The notes beneath the pieces were generated by a model that did not search any database, was not told the origin of the DNA, and saw nothing but the letters and a program-made list of their open reading frames with translations. Of a stretch of DNA of 64,000 nucleotides, positions 1-12,914 are shown piece by piece. The stretch's first letter is position 1, and every line of letters starts with the position of its first letter. Source of the DNA: Yamagishiella unicocca (lineage: Eukaryota > Chlorophyta > Chlorophyceae > Chlamydomonadales > Volvocaceae); contig BDSL01000009.1 in the NCBI GenBank assembly GCA_003116995.1, forward strand, positions 1,466,501 to 1,530,500, in the 5' to 3' direction. The translations under genes and the position numbers were made by a program.

Positions 1-2554
1 GCTATGCGGCTCGGGCGCCGGTGGCTGAGGTGATGGCGGCCCTGGGCTGGGCGGCTCGGGCACCGGCGGGCGGTGCCGGGCTGGGCGGCTCGGGCGACGG
101 CGGCTGAGGCAAGGGCGGCGCCGGCTGCTGGGCGGCTCGGGCGACGGCGGTGCAGGTGAGGGCGGCGCCGGGCTGCTGGGCGGCTCGGGTGATGGCGGCT
201 AAGGCGAGGGCGGCGCCGGGCTAGGCGGCTCGGGCGCCGGTGGCTGAGGCGATGGCGGCCCTGGGCTGGGCGGCTCGGGCACCGGCGGGCGGTGCCGGGC
301 TGGGCGGCTCGGGCGACGGCGGCTGAGGCGAGGGCGGCGCCGGCTGCTGGGCGGCTCGGGCGCCGGCGGCTGAGGCTCGGGCAGCGCCGGGCTGCTGGGC
401 GGCTCGGGCGCCGGCGGCTTCGGCGAGGGCGGCGCCGGGCCGCTGGGCGGCTCGGGCGCCGGCGGCTTCGGCGAGGGCGGCGGCGGGCTGGGAGGTTCGG
501 GCGCCGGCGGCTGCGGTGAGGGCGGTGCTGGGCAGCTCAGCAGATCGGGCGCCGGCGGCTTCGGTGAGGGCGGCGCCGGCTGCTGGGCGGCTCGGGCGCT
601 GGCGGCTGAGGCGAGGGCGGCGCCGGGCTGGGCGGCTCGGGCGACGGCGGCTGAGGCGAGAGCGGCACCATGCTGCTGGGCGGCTCGGATGATGGCGGCT
701 GAGGCGAGGACAGCGCCGGGCTGAGCGGCTCGGGCGACGGCGGCGGAGGCGAGGGCGTCGCCGGGCTGCTGGGCGGCTCGGGTGACGGCGGCTAAGGCGA
801 AAGCGGCGCCTAGCTAGGCGGCTCGGCTCCTGTGGCTGAGGTGATGGCGGCCCTGGGCTGGGCGGCTCGGGCACCGGCGGGCGGTGCCGGGCTGGGCGGC
901 TCGGGCGACGGCGGCTGAGGCAAGGGCGGCGCCGGCTGCTGGGCGGCTCGGGCGACGGCGGCTGAGTCTCGGGCAGCGCCGGGCTGCTGGGCGGCTCGGG
1001 CGCCGGCGGCTTCGGCGAGGGCGGCGCCGGGCCGCTGGGCGGCTCGGGCGCCGGCGGCTTCGGCGAGGGCGGCGGCGGGCTGGGAGGTTCGGGCGACGGC
1101 GGCTAAGGCGAGGGCGGCTCTGGGCCGCTGGGCGGCTCGGGCGACGACGGCTGAGGCGAGGGCGGCGCCGGGCTGGGAGGCTCGGGCGCCGGCGGCTGCG
1201 GTGAGGGCGGTGCTGGGCAGCTCAGCAGATCGGGCGCCGGCGGCTTCGGTGAGGGCGGCGCCGGCTGCTGGGCGGCTCGGGCGCTGGCGGCTGAGGCGAG
1301 GGCGGCGCCGGGCTGGGAGGCTCGGGCGACGGCGGCTGAGGCGAGGGCGGCACCATGCTGCTGGGCGGCTCGGATGATGGCGGCTGAGGCGAGGACGGCG
1401 CCGGGCTGAGCGGCTCGGGCGACGGCGGCGGAGGCGAGGGCGGCGCCGGGCTGCTGGGCGGCTCGGGTGACGGCAGCTAAGGCGAGGGCGGCGCCGGGCT
1501 AGGCGGCTCGGGCTCCGGTGGCTGAGGTGATGGCGGCCCTGGGCTGGGCGGCTCGGGCGACGGCGGCTGAGTCTCGGGCAGCGCCGGGCTGCTGGGCGGC
1601 TCGGGCGCCGGCGGCTTCGGCGAGGGCGGCGCCGGGCCGCTGGGCGGCTCGGGCGCCGGCGGCTTCGGCGAGGGCGGCGGCGGGCTGGGAGGTTCGGGCG
1701 ACGGCGGCTAAGGCGAGGGCGGCTCTGGGCCGCTGGGCGGCTCGGCGACGACGGCTGAGGCGAGGGCGGCGCCGGGCTGGGAGGCTCGGGCGCCGGCGGC
1801 TGCGGTGAGGGCGGCGCCGGCTGCTGGGCGGCTCGGGCGCTGGCGGCTGAGGCGAGGGCGGCGCCGGGCTGGGCGGCTCGGGCGACGGCGGCTGAGGCGA
1901 GAGCGGCACCATGCTGCTGGGCGGCTCGGATGATGGCGGCTGAGGCGAGGACAGCGCCGGGCTGAGCGGCTCGGGCGACGGCGGCGGAGGCGAGGGCGGC
2001 GCCGGGCTGCTGGGCGGCTCGGGTGACGGCGGCTAAGGCGAAAGCGGCGCCTAGCTAGGCGGCTCGGCTCCTGTGGCTGAGGTGATGGCGGCCCTGGGCT
2101 GGGCGGCTCGGGCACCGGCGGGCGGTGCCGGGCTGGGCGGCTCGGGCGACGGCGGCTGAGGCAAGGGCGGCGCCGGCTGCTGGGCGGCTCGGGCGACGGC
2201 GGCTGAGTCTCGGGCAGCGCCGGGCTGCTGGGCGGCTCGGGCGCCGGCGGCTTCGGCGAGGGCGGCGCCGGGCCGCTGGGCGGCTCGGGCGCCGGCGGCT
2301 TCGGCGAGGGCGGCGGCGGGCTGGGAGGTTCGGGCGACGGCGGCTAAGGCGAGGGCGGCTCTGGGCCGCTGGGCGGCTCGGGCGACGACGGCTGAGGCGA
2401 GGGCGGCGCCGGGCTGGGAGGCTCGGGGGCCGGCGGCTGCGGTGAGGGCGGTGCTGGGCAGCTCAGCAGATCGGGCGCCGGCGGCTTCGGTGAGGGCGGC
2501 GCCGGCTGCTGGGCGGCTCGGGCGCTGGCGGCTGAGGCGAGGGCGGCGCCGGGC

Positions 2555-5500
2555 TGGGAGGCTCGGGCGACGGCGGCTGAGGCGAGGGCGGCACCATGCT
2601 GCTGGGCGGCTCGGATGATGGCGGCTGAGGCGAGGACGGCGCCGGGCTGAGCGGCTCGGGCGACGGCGGCGGAGGCGAGGGCGGCGCCGGGCTGCTGGGC
2701 GGCTCGGGTGATGGCGGCTGAGGCGAGGGCAGCGCCGGGCTGCTGGGCGGCTCGGGCGACGGCGGCTGCGGTGATGGCGGCGCCGGGCTGCTGGGCGGCT
2801 TGGGCGCCGGCGGCTGAGGCAAGGGCGGCGCCGGGCTGAGCGGCTCGGGCGCGGTGGCTGAGGCGAGGGCGGCGCCGGGCTGCTGGGCGGCTCGGGTGAC
2901 GGCGGCTAAGGCAAGGGCGGCGCCGGGCTGAGCGGCTCGGGCGCGGTGGCTGAGGCGAGGGCGGCGTCGGGCTGCTGGGCGGCTCGGGTGACGGCGGCTA
3001 AGGCTAGGGCGGCGCCGGGCTGGGCGGCTCGGGCGACGGCTGTGCAGGTGAGGGCGGCGCCGGGCTGCTGGGCGGCTCGGGTGATGGCGGCTTAGGCTAG
3101 GGCGGCGCCGGGCTATGCGGCTCGGGCGCCGGTGGCTGAGGTGATGGCGGCCCTGGGCTGGGCGGCTCGGGCACCGGCGGGCGGTGCCGGGCTGGGCGGC
3201 TCGGGCGACGGCGGCTGAGGCAAGGGCGGCGCCGGCTGCTGGGCGGCTCGGGCGACGGCGGTGCAGGTGAGGGCGGCGCCGGGCTGCTGGGCGGCTCGGG
3301 TGATGGCGGCTAAGGCGAGGGCGGCGCCGGGCTAGGCGGCTCGGGCGCCGGTGGCTGAGGCGATGGCGGCCCTGGGCTGGGCGGCTCGGGGCACCGGCGG
3401 GCGGTGCCGGGCTGGGCGGCTCGGGCGACGGCGGCTGAGGCGAGGGCGGCGCCGGCTGCTGGGCGGCTCGGGCGACGGCGGCTGAGTCTCGGGCAGCGCC
3501 GGGCTGCTGGGCGGCTCGGGCGCCGGCGGCTTCGGCGAGGGCGGCGCCGGGCCGCTGGGCGGCTCGGGCGCCGGCGGCTTCGGCGAGGGCGGCGGCGGGC
3601 TGGGAGGTTCGGGCGACGGCGGCTAAGGCGAGGGCGGCTCTGGGCCGCTGGGCGGCTCGGGCGACGACGGCTGAGGCTCGGGCGGCGCCGGGCTGGGAGG
3701 CTCGGGCGCCGGCGGCTGCGGTGAGGGCGGTGCTGGGCTGCTCAGCAGCTCGGGCGCCGGCGGCTTCGGTGAGGGCGGCGCCGGCTGCTGGGCGGCTCGG
3801 GCGCTGGCGGCTGAGGCGAGGGCGGCGCCGGGCTGGGCGGCTCGGGCGACGGCGGCTGAGGCGAGGGCGGCGCCGGGCTGCTGGGCGGCTCGGGTGACGG
3901 CGGCTAAGGCGAAAGCGGCGCCTAGCTAGGCGGCTCGGCTCCTGTGGCTGAGGTGATGGCGGCCCTGGGCTGGGCGGCTCGGGCACCGGCGGGCGGTGCC
4001 GGGCTGGGCGGCTCGGGCGACGGCGGCTGAGGCAAGGGCGGCGCCGGCTGCTGGGCGGCTCGGGCGACGGCGGCTGAGTCTCGGGCAGCGCCGGGCTGCT
4101 GGGCGGCTCGGGTGATGGCGGCTTCGGCGAGGGCGGCGCCGGGCCGCTGGGCGGCTCGGGCGCCGGCGGCTTCGGCGAGGGCGGCGGCGGGCTGGGAGGT
4201 TCGGGCGACGGCGGCTAAGGCGAGGGCGGCTCTGGGCCGCTGGGCGGCTCGGGCGACGACGGCTGAGGCGAGGGCGGCGCCGGGCTGGGAGGCTCGGGCG
4301 CCGGCGGCTGCGGTGAGGGCGGTGCTGGGCTGCTCAGCAGATCGGGCGCCGGCGGCTTCGGTGAGGGCGGCGCCGGCTGCTGGGCGGCTCGGGCGCTGGC
4401 GGCTGAGGCGAGTGCGGCGCCGGGCTGGGAGGCTCGGGCGACGGCGGCTGAGGCGAGGGCGGCACCATGCTGCTGGGCGGCTCGGATGATGGCGGCTGCG
4501 GCGAGGACGGCGCCGGGCTGAGCGGCTCGGGCGACGGCGGAGGAGGCGAGGGCGGCGCCGGGCTGCTGGGCGGCTCGGGCGACGGCAGCTAAGGCGAGGG
4601 CGGCGCCGGGCTAGGCGGCTCGGGCTCCGGTGGCTGACGTGATGGCGGCCCTGGGCTGGGCGGCTCGGGCACCGGCGGGCGGTGCCGGGCTGGGCGGCTC
4701 GGGTGACGGCGGCTGAGGCAAGGGCGGCGCCGGCTGCTGGGCGGCTCGGACGACGGCGGCTGAGGCGAGGGCGGTGCCGGGCGGCTGGGCGGCTCGGGCG
4801 ACGGCGGCTGCGGTGAGGGCGGGGCCGGGCTGCTGGGCGGCTCGGGTGCCGGCAGCTGAGGCGAGGGTGGCGCCGGGCTACTGGGCGGCTCGGGCGACGG
4901 CGGCTGCGATGAGGGCGGCGCCGGGCTGCTGGGCGGCTCGGGCGCTGGCGGCTGAGGCAAGGGCGGCGCCGGGCTGGGAGGCTCGGGCGACGGCGGCTGC
5001 GGTGAGGGCGCCGCCGGGCCGCTGGGCGGCTCGGGCGCCGGTGGCTTCGGCGAGGGCGGCGCCGGGCTGCTGGAGGTTCGGGCGAAAACGGCTGAGGCTC
5101 GGGCGATGCCGGGCTGGGAGGCTCGGGCGACGGCGGCTGCGGTGCGGGCGGCGCCGGGCTGGGAGGCTCGGGCGACGGAGGTGCAGGCGAGGGTGGCGCC
5201 GGGCTGCTGGGCGGCTTGGGTGATGGCGGCTGAGGTGAGGGCGGTGCCGGGCTGCTGGGCGGCTTGGGCGACGGTGGCTGAGGCGAGGGCGGCGCCGGGC
5301 TGAGCGGCTCGGGCGACGGCGGTGCAGGTGAGGGCGGCGCCGGGCTGCTGGGAGGCTCGGGTGACGGCGGCTAAGGCGAAGGCGGCGCCGGGCTAGGCGG
5401 CTCGGGCGCCGGCGGCTGAGGCGAGGGCGGCGCCGGGCTGGGAGGCTCGGGCGACGGCGGCTGCGGTGAGGGTGGCGCCGGGCTGGGAGGCTCGGGCGAC

Positions 5501-8412
5501 GGCGGCTGAGGCGAGGGCGGCACCATGCTGCTGGGCGGCTCGGATGATGGCGGCTGAGGCGAGGACGGCGCCGGGCTGAGCGGCTCGGGCGACGGCGGCG
5601 GAGGCGAGGGCGGCGCCGGGCTGCTGGGCGGCTCGGGTGATGGCGGCTGAGGCGAGGGCAGCGCCGGGCTGCTGGGCGGCTCGGGCGACGGCGGCTGCGG
5701 TGATGGCGGCGCCGGGCTGCTGGGCGGCTTGGGCGCCGGCGGCTGAGGCAAGGGCGGCGCCGGGCTGAGCGGCTCGGGCGCGGTGGCTGAGGCGAGGGCG
5801 GCGCCGGGCTGCTGGGCGGCTCGGGTGACGGCGGCTAAGGCAAGGGCGGCGCCGGGCTGAGCGGCTCGGGCGCGGTGGCTGAGGCGAGGGCGGCGTCGGG
5901 CTGCTGGGCGGCTCGGGTGACGGCGGCTAAGGCTAGGGCGGCGCCGGGCTGGGCGGCTCGGGCGACGGCTGTGCAGGTGAGGGCGGCGCCGGGCTGCTGG
6001 GCGGCTCGGGTGATGGCGGCTTAGGCTAGGGCGGCGCCGGGCTATGCGGCTCGGGCGCCGGTGGCTGAGGTGATGGCGGCCCTGGGCTGGGCGGCTCGGG
6101 CACCGGCGGGCGGTGCCGGGCTGGGCGGCTCGGGCGACGGCGGCTGAGGCAAGGGCGGCGCCGGCTGCTGGGCGGCTCGGGCGACGGCGGTGCAGGTGAG
6201 GGCGGCGCCGGGCTGCTGGGCGGCTCGGGTGATGGCGGCTAAGGCGAGGGCGGCGCCGGGCTAGGCGGCTCGGGCGCCGGTGGCTGAGGCGATGGCGGCC
6301 CTGGGCTGGGCGGCTCGGGGCACCGGCGGGCGGTGCCGGGCTGGGCGGCTCGGGCGACGGCGGCTGAGGCGAGGGCGGCGCCGGCTGCTGGGCGGCTTGG
6401 GCGACGGCGGCTGAGTCTCGGGCAGCGCCGGGCTGCTGGGCGGCTCGGGCGCCGGCGGCTTCGGCGAGGGCGGCGCCGGGCCGCTGGGCGGCTCGGGCGC
6501 CGGCGGCTTCGGCGAGGGCGGCGGCGGGCTGGGAGGTTCGGGCGACGGCGGCTAAGGCGAGGGCGGCTCTGGGCCGCTGGGCGGCTCGGGCGACGACGGC
6601 TGAGGCTCGGGCGGCGCCGGGCTGGGAGGCTCGGGCGCCGGCGGCTGCGGTGAGGGCGGTGCTGGGCTGCTCAGCAGCTCGGGCGCCGGCGGCTTCGGTG
6701 AGGGCGGCGCCGGCTGCTGGGCGGCTCGGGCGCTGGCGGCTGAGGCGAGGGCGGCGCCGGGCTGGGCGGCTCGGGCGACGGCGGCTGAGGCGAGGGCGGC
6801 GCCGGGCTGCTGGGCGGCTCGGGTGACGGCGGCTAAGGCGAAAGCGGCGCCTAGCTAGGCGGCTCGGCTCCTGTGGCTGAGGTGATGGCGGCCCTGGGCT
6901 GGGCGGCTCGGGCACCGGCGGGCGGTGCCGGGCTGGGCGGCTCGGGCGACGGCGGCTGAGGCAAGGGCGGCGCCGGCTGCTGGGCGGCTCGGGCGACGGC
7001 GGCTGAGTCTCGGGCAGCGCCGGGCTGCTGGGCGGCTCGGGTGATGGCGGCTTCGGCGAGGGCGGCGCCGGGCCGCTGGGCGGCTCGGGCGCCGGCGGCT
7101 TCGGCGAGGGCGGCGGCGGGCTGGGAGGTTCGGGCGACGGCGGCTAAGGCGAGGGCGGCTCTGGGCCGCTGGGCGGCTCGGGCGACGACGGCTGAGGCGA
7201 GGGCGGCGCCGGGCTGGGAGGCTCGGGCGCCGGCGGCTGCGGTGAGGGCGGTGCTGGGCTGCTCAGCAGATCGGGCGCCGGCGGCTTCGGTGAGGGCGGC
7301 GCCGGCTGCTGGGCGGCTCGGGCGCTGGCGGCTGAGGCGAGTGCGGCGCCGGGCTGGGAGGCTCGGGCGACGGCGGCTGAGGCGAGGGCGGCACCATGCT
7401 GCTGGGCGGCTCGGATGATGGCGGCTGCGGCGAGGACGGCGCCGGGCTGAGCGGCTCGGGCGACGGCGGAGGAGGCGAGGGCGGCGCCGGGCTGCTGGGC
7501 GGCTCGGGTGACGGCAGCTAAGGCGAGGGCGGCGCCGGGCTAGGCGGCTCGGGCTCCGGTGGCTGACGTGATGGCGGCCCTGGGCTGGGCGGCTCGGGCA
7601 CCGGCGGGCGGTGCCGGGCTGGGCGGCTCGGGTGACGGCGGCTGAGGCAAGGGCGGCGCCGGCTGCTGGGCGGCTCGGACGACGGCGGCTGAGGCGAGGG
7701 CGGTGCCGGGCGGCTGGGCGGCTCGGGCGACGGCGGCTGCGGTGAGGGCGGGGCCGGGCTGCTGGGCGGCTCGGGTGCCGGCAGCTGAGGCGAGGGTGGC
7801 GCCGGGCTACTGGGCGGCTCGGGCGACGGCGGCTGCGATGAGGGCGGCGCCGGGCTGCTGGGCGGCTCGGGCGCTGGCGGCTGAGGCAAGGGCGGCGCCG
7901 GGCTGGGAGGCTCGGGCGACGGCGGCTGCGGTGAGGGCGCCGCCGGGCCGCTGGGCGGCTCGGGCGCCGGTGGCTTCGGCGAGGGCGGCGCCGGGCTGCT
8001 GGAGGTTCGGGCGAAAACGGCTGAGGCTCGGGCGATGCCGGGCTGGGAGGCTCGGGCGACGGCGGCTGCGGTGCGGGCGGCGCCGGGCTGGGAGGCTCGG
8101 GCGACGGAGGTGCAGGCGAGGGTGGCGCCGGGCTGCTGGGCGGCTTGGGTGATGGCGGCTGAGGTGAGGGCGGTGCCGGGCTGCTGGGCGGCTTGGGCGA
8201 CGGTGGCTGAGGCGAGGGCGGCGCCGGGCTGAGCGGCTCGGGCGACGGCGGTGCAGGTGAGGGCGGCGCCGGGCTGCTGGGAGGCTCGGGTGACGGCGGC
8301 TAAGGCGAAGGCGGCGCCGGGCTAGGCGGCTCGGGCGCCGGCGGCTGAGGCGAGGGCGGCGCCGGGCTGGGAGGCTCGGGCGACGGCGGCTGCGGTGAGG
8401 GTGGCGCCGGGC
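2555..8412. repeat. Tandem 2929-bp higher-order duplication
   Basis: Blocks starting near 2555 and 5484 are near-identical at a constant offset of 2929 bp: for example, the segment holding the caccatgctgctgggcgg landmark at 2599 recurs at 5528. The offset is not a multiple of 45, so the duplication does not preserve phase with the basic unit. The second copy diverges near 8440. A further partial copy appears at an offset of 6429 bp from the second, around 13.3-14.7 kb. Confidence 0.8.
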
Positions 8413-10247
8413 TGGGAGGCTCGGGCGACGGCGGCTGCGGTGAGTGTGGCCGAGATGCTGGGCGGCTCGGGTGACGACGGCGGCTTCGGCGAGGTAGGCG
8501 CCGGGCTGAGCGGCTCGGGCGACGGCGGTGCAGGCAAGGATGACGCCCGGCTGCTGGGCGGCTCGGGTGACGGCGGCTGAGGTGAGGGCGGCGCCGGGCT
8601 GCTGGGCGGCTCGGGCGACGGTGGCTGAGGCGAGGGCGGCGCCGGGCTGAGCGGCTCGGGCGACGGCGGTGCAGGAGAGGGCGGCGCCGGGCTGCTGGGA
8701 GGCTCGGGTGACGGCGGCTAAGGCGAAGGCGGCGCCGGGCTAGGCGACTCGGGCGCCGGCGGCTGAGGCGAGGGCGGCGCCGGGCTGGGAGGCTCGGGCG
8801 ACGGCTGCTGCGGTGAGGGGGGCGCCGGGCTGGGAGGCTCGGGCGACGGCGGCTGAGGCGAGGGCGGCGCCGGGCTGAGCGGCTCGGGCGACGGCGGTGC
8901 AGGTGAGGGCGGCGCCGGGCTGCTGGGAGGCTCGGGTGACGGCGGCTAAGGCGAAGGCGGCGCCGGGCTAGGCGGCTCGGGCGCCGGCGGCTGAGGCGAG
9001 GGCGGCGCCGGGCTGGGAGGCTCGGGCGACGGCGGCTGCGGTGAGGGTGGCGCCGGGCTGGGAGGCTCGGGCGACGGCGGCTGCGGTGAGTGTGGCCGAG
9101 ATGCTGGGCGGCTCGGGTGACGACGGCGGCTTCGGCGAGGTAGGCGCCGGGCTGAGCGGCTCGGGCGACGGCGGTGCAGGCAAGGATGACGCCCGGCTGC
9201 TGGGCGGCTCGGGTGACGGCGGCTGAGGTGAGGGCGGCGCCGGGCTGCTGGGCGGCTCGGGCGACGGTGGCTGAGGCGAGGGCGGCGCCGGGCTGAGCGG
9301 CTCGGGCGACGGCGGTGCAGGAGAGGGCGGCGCCGGGCTGCTGGGAGGCTCGGGTGACGGCGGCTAAGGCGAAGGCGGCGCCGGGCTAGGCGACTCGGGC
9401 GCCGGCGGCTGAGGCGAGGGCGGCGCCGGGCTGGGAGGCTCGGGCGACGGCTGCTGCGGTGAGGGGGGCGCCGGGCTGGGAGGCTCGGGCGACGGCGGCT
9501 GCTGTGAGTGTGGCCGAGATGCTGGGCGGCTCGGGTGACGACGGCGGCTTCGGCGAGGTAGGCGCCGGGCTGAGCGGCTCGGGCGACGGCGGTGCAGGCA
9601 AGGATGACGCCCGGCTGCTGGGCGGCTCGGGTGACGGCGGCTGAGGTGAGGGCGGCGCCGGGCTGCTGGGCGGCGCGGGCGACGGTGGCTGAGGCGAGGG
9701 CGGCGCCGGGCTGAGCGGCTCGGGCGACGGCGGTGCAGGTGAGGGCGGCGCCGGGCTGCTGGGAGGCTCGGGTGACGGCGGCTAAGGCGAAGGCGGCGCC
9801 GGGCTAGGCGGCTCGGGCGCCGGCGGCTGAGGCGAGGGCGGCGCCGGGCTGGGAGGCTCGGGCGACGGCTGCTGCGGTGAGGGTGGCGCCGGGCTGGGAG
9901 GCTCGGGCGACGGCGGCTGCGGTGAGTGTGGCCGAGATGCTGGGCGGCTCGGGTGACGACGGCGGCTGAGGCGAGGGCGGCGCCCGGCTGAGCGGCTCGG
10001 GCGACTGCGGTGCAGGCAAGGATGACGCCCGGCTGCTGGGCGGCTCGGGTGACGGCGGCTGAGGTGAGGGCGGCGCCGGGCTGCTGGGCGGCTCGGGCGA
10101 CGGCGGCTGAGGTGAGGGCGGCGCCGGGCTGCTGGGCGGCTTGGGCGACGGTGGCTGAGGCGAGGGCGGCGCCGGGCTGAGCGGCTCGGGCGACGGCGGT
10201 GCAGGTGAGGGCGGCGCCGGGCTGCTGGGAGGCTCGGGTGACGGCGG

Positions 10248-11885
10248 CTAAGGCGAAGGCGGCGCCGGGCTAGGCGGCTCGGGCGCCGGCGGCTGAGGTG
10301 ACGGCGGCGCCGGGCTGGGAGGCTCGGGCGACGGAGGCTGCGGTAAGGGTGGCGCCGGGCTGGGAGGCTCGGGCGACGGCGGCTGAGGCGAGGGGGGCGC
10401 CGGGCTGCTGGGCGGCTCGGGTGACGGCGGCTGCGGCGAGGGTGGCGCCGGGCTGGGCGGCTCGGGCGACGGCGGCTGAGGCGAGGGCGGCGCAGGGCTG
10501 GGCAGCTTGGGCGATGAAGGCTGAGGTGAAGACGGCGCCGGGCTGGGCGGCTTGGGCGACGGTGGCTGAGGCAAGGGCGACGCCGGGCTGGGCAGCTGGG
10601 GCAATGAAGGCTGAGGTGAGGACGGCGCCGGGCTGGGCGGCTCGGGCGACGGTGGCTGAGGCGAGGGCGGCGCCGGGCTGCTGGGCGGCTCGGGCGCCGG
10701 CGGCTGCGGCGAGGGTGGCGCCGGGCTGGGCGGCTCGGGCGACGGCGGTGCAGGTAAGGGCGGCGGCGGGCTGGGTGGCTCGGGCGACGGCGGCTGCGGC
10801 TCGGGCGGCGCCGGGCTGGGCGGCTCGGGCGACGGCGGCTGCGGCGGCTGCGGCGATCGCGGCGCCGGGCTGGGCGGCTCGGGCGACGGTGGCTGAGGGG
10901 AGGGCGGCACCGGGCTAGGCGGCTCGGGCGACGGCGGCTGCGGCGAGGGTGGCGCCGGGCTGGGAGGCTCGGGCGACGGCGGCTGAGGCGAGGGCGGCGC
11001 CGGGCTGGGAGGCTCGGGCGACGGAGGTGCAGGCGAGGTTGGCTCCGGGCTGCTGGGCGGCTCGGGTGATGGCGGCTGAGGTGAGGGCGGCGCCGGGCTG
11101 CTGGGCGGCTTGGGCGACGGCGGCTGCGGCTCGGGCGGCGCCGGGCTGGGCGGCTCGGGCGACGGCGGCTGCGGCGGCTGCGGCGATCGCGGCGCCGGGC
11201 TGGGCGGCTCGGGCGACGGTGGCTGAGGGGAGGGCGGCACCGGGCTAGGCGGCTCGGGCGACGGCGGCTGCGGCGAGGGTGGCGCCGGGCTGGGAGGCTC
11301 GGGCGACGGAGGCTGCGGTAAGGGTGGCGCCGGGCTGGGAGGCTCGGGCGACGGCGGCTGAGGCGAGGGGGGCGCCGGGCTGCTGGGCGGCTCGGGTGAC
11401 GGCGGCTGCGGCGAGGGTGGCGCCGGGCTGGGCGGCTCGGGCGACGGCGGCTGAGGCGAGGGCGGCGCAGGGCTGGGCAGCTTGGGCGATGAAGGCTGAG
11501 GTGAAGACGGCGCCGGGCTGGGCGGCTTGGGCGACGGTGGCTGAGGCAAGGGCGACGCCGGGCTGGGCAGCTGGGGCAATGAAGGCTGAGGTGAGGACGG
11601 CGCCGGGCTGGGCGGCTCGGGCGACGGTGGCTGAGGCGAGGGCGGCGCCGGGCTGCTGGGCGGCTCGGGCGCCGGCGGCTGCGGCGAGGGTGGCGCCGGG
11701 CTGGGCGGCTCGGGCGACGGCGGTGCAGGTAAGGGCGGCGGCGGGCTGGGTGGCTCGGGCGACGGCGGCTGCGGCTCGGGCGGCGCCGGGCTGGGCGGCT
11801 CGGGCGACGGCGGCTGCGGCGGCTGCGGCGATCGCGGCGCCGGGCTGGGCGGCTCGGGCGACGGTGGCTGAGGGGAGGGCGGCAC
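10248..11885 (-). CDS. Longest uninterrupted Ser-Pro repeat frame, HRGP-like (partial)
   Basis: This 545-codon stretch is the longest run in which the PPSPEPP-type frame has no stop. It consists almost wholly of [15 protein letters not shown] variants with occasional Lys or Leu replacements and contains a 975-bp internal duplication (landmarks at 10321 and 11296). Family knowledge: such rods are extracellular, hydroxylated and O-glycosylated, and normally link globular domains. No signal peptide or globular domain is attached here, and the frame ends at a TAG at 10248 that replaces a Gln codon. It could be an exon of a large wall-protein gene or a non-coding remnant. Confidence 0.35.
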   Translation of the reverse strand: MPPSPQPPSPEPPSPAPRSPQPPQPPSPEPPSPAPPEPQPPSPEPPSPPPPLPAPPSPEPPSPAPPSPQPPAPEPPSSPAPPSPQPPSPEPPSPAPSSPQPSLPQLPSPASPLPQPPSPKPPSPAPSSPQPSSPKLPSPAPPSPQPPSPEPPSPAPPSPQPPSPEPPSSPAPPSPQPPSPEPPSPAPPLPQPPSPEPPSPAPPSPQPPSPEPPSPVPPSPQPPSPEPPSPAPRSPQPPQPPSPEPPSPAPPEPQPPSPKPPSSPAPPSPQPPSPEPPSSPEPTSPAPPSPEPPSPAPPSPQPPSPEPPSPAPPSPQPPSPEPPSPVPPSPQPPSPEPPSPAPRSPQPPQPPSPEPPSPAPPEPQPPSPEPPSPPPPLPAPPSPEPPSPAPPSPQPPAPEPPSSPAPPSPQPPSPEPPSPAPSSPQPSLPQLPSPASPLPQPPSPKPPSPAPSSPQPSSPKLPSPAPPSPQPPSPEPPSPAPPSPQPPSPEPPSSPAPPSPQPPSPEPPSPAPPLPQPPSPEPPSPAPPSPQPPAPEPPSPAPPSP

Positions 11886-12914
11886 CGGGCTAGGCGGCTC
11901 GGGCGACGGCGGCTGCGGCGAGGGTGGCGCCGGGCTGGGAGGCTCGGGCGACGGCGGCTGAGGCGAGGGCGGCGCCGGGCTGGGAGGCTCGGGCGACGGA
12001 GGTGCAGGCGAGGTTGGCTCCGGGCTGCTGGGCGGCTCGGGTGATGGCGGCTGAGGTGAGGGCGGCGCCGGGCTGCTGGGCGGCTTGGGCGACGGTGGCT
12101 GAGGCGAGGGCGGCGCCGGGCTGAGGGGCTCGGGCGACGGCGGTGCAGGTGAGGGCGGCGCCGGGCTGCTGGGAGGCTCGGGTGACGGCGGCTAAGGCGA
12201 AGGCGGCGCCGGGCTAGGCGGCTCGGGCGCCGGCGGCTGAGGCGAGGGCGGCGCCGGGCTGGGAGGCTCGGGCGACGGCGGCTGCGGTGAGGGCGTCGCC
12301 GGGCTGGGAGGCTCGGGCGACGGCGGCTGCGGTGAGTGTGGCCGAGATGCTGGGCGGCTCGGGTGACGGCGGCTGAGGCGAGGGCGGCGCCGGGCTGAGC
12401 AGCTCGGGCGACGGCGGTGCAGGCGAGGATGACGCCCGGCTGCTGGGCGGCTCGGGTGACGGCGGCTGAGGTGAGGGCGGCGCCGGGCTGCTGGGCGGCT
12501 CGGGCGCCGGCGGCTGCGGCGAGGGTGGCGCCGGGCTGGGCGGCTCGGGCGACGGCGGCTGAGGCGAGGGCGGCGCCGGGCTGGGAGGCTCGGGCGACGG
12601 CGGCTGCGGTGAGTGTGGCCGAGATGCTGGGCGGCTCGGGTGACGACGGCGGCTTCGGCGAGGTAGGCGCCGGGCTGAGCGGCTCGGGCGACGGCGGTGC
12701 AGGCAAGGATGACGCCCGGCTGCTGGGCGGCTCGGGTGACGGCGGCTGAGGTGAGGGCGGCGCCGGGCTGCTGGGCGGCTCGGGCGACGGCGGCTGAGGC
12801 GAGGGCGGCGCCGGGCTGAGCGGCTCGGGCGACGGCGGTGCAGATGAGGGCGGCGCCGGGCTGGGCGGCTCAGGCGACGGCGGCTGCGGCTCGGGCGGCG
12901 CCGGGCTGGGCGGC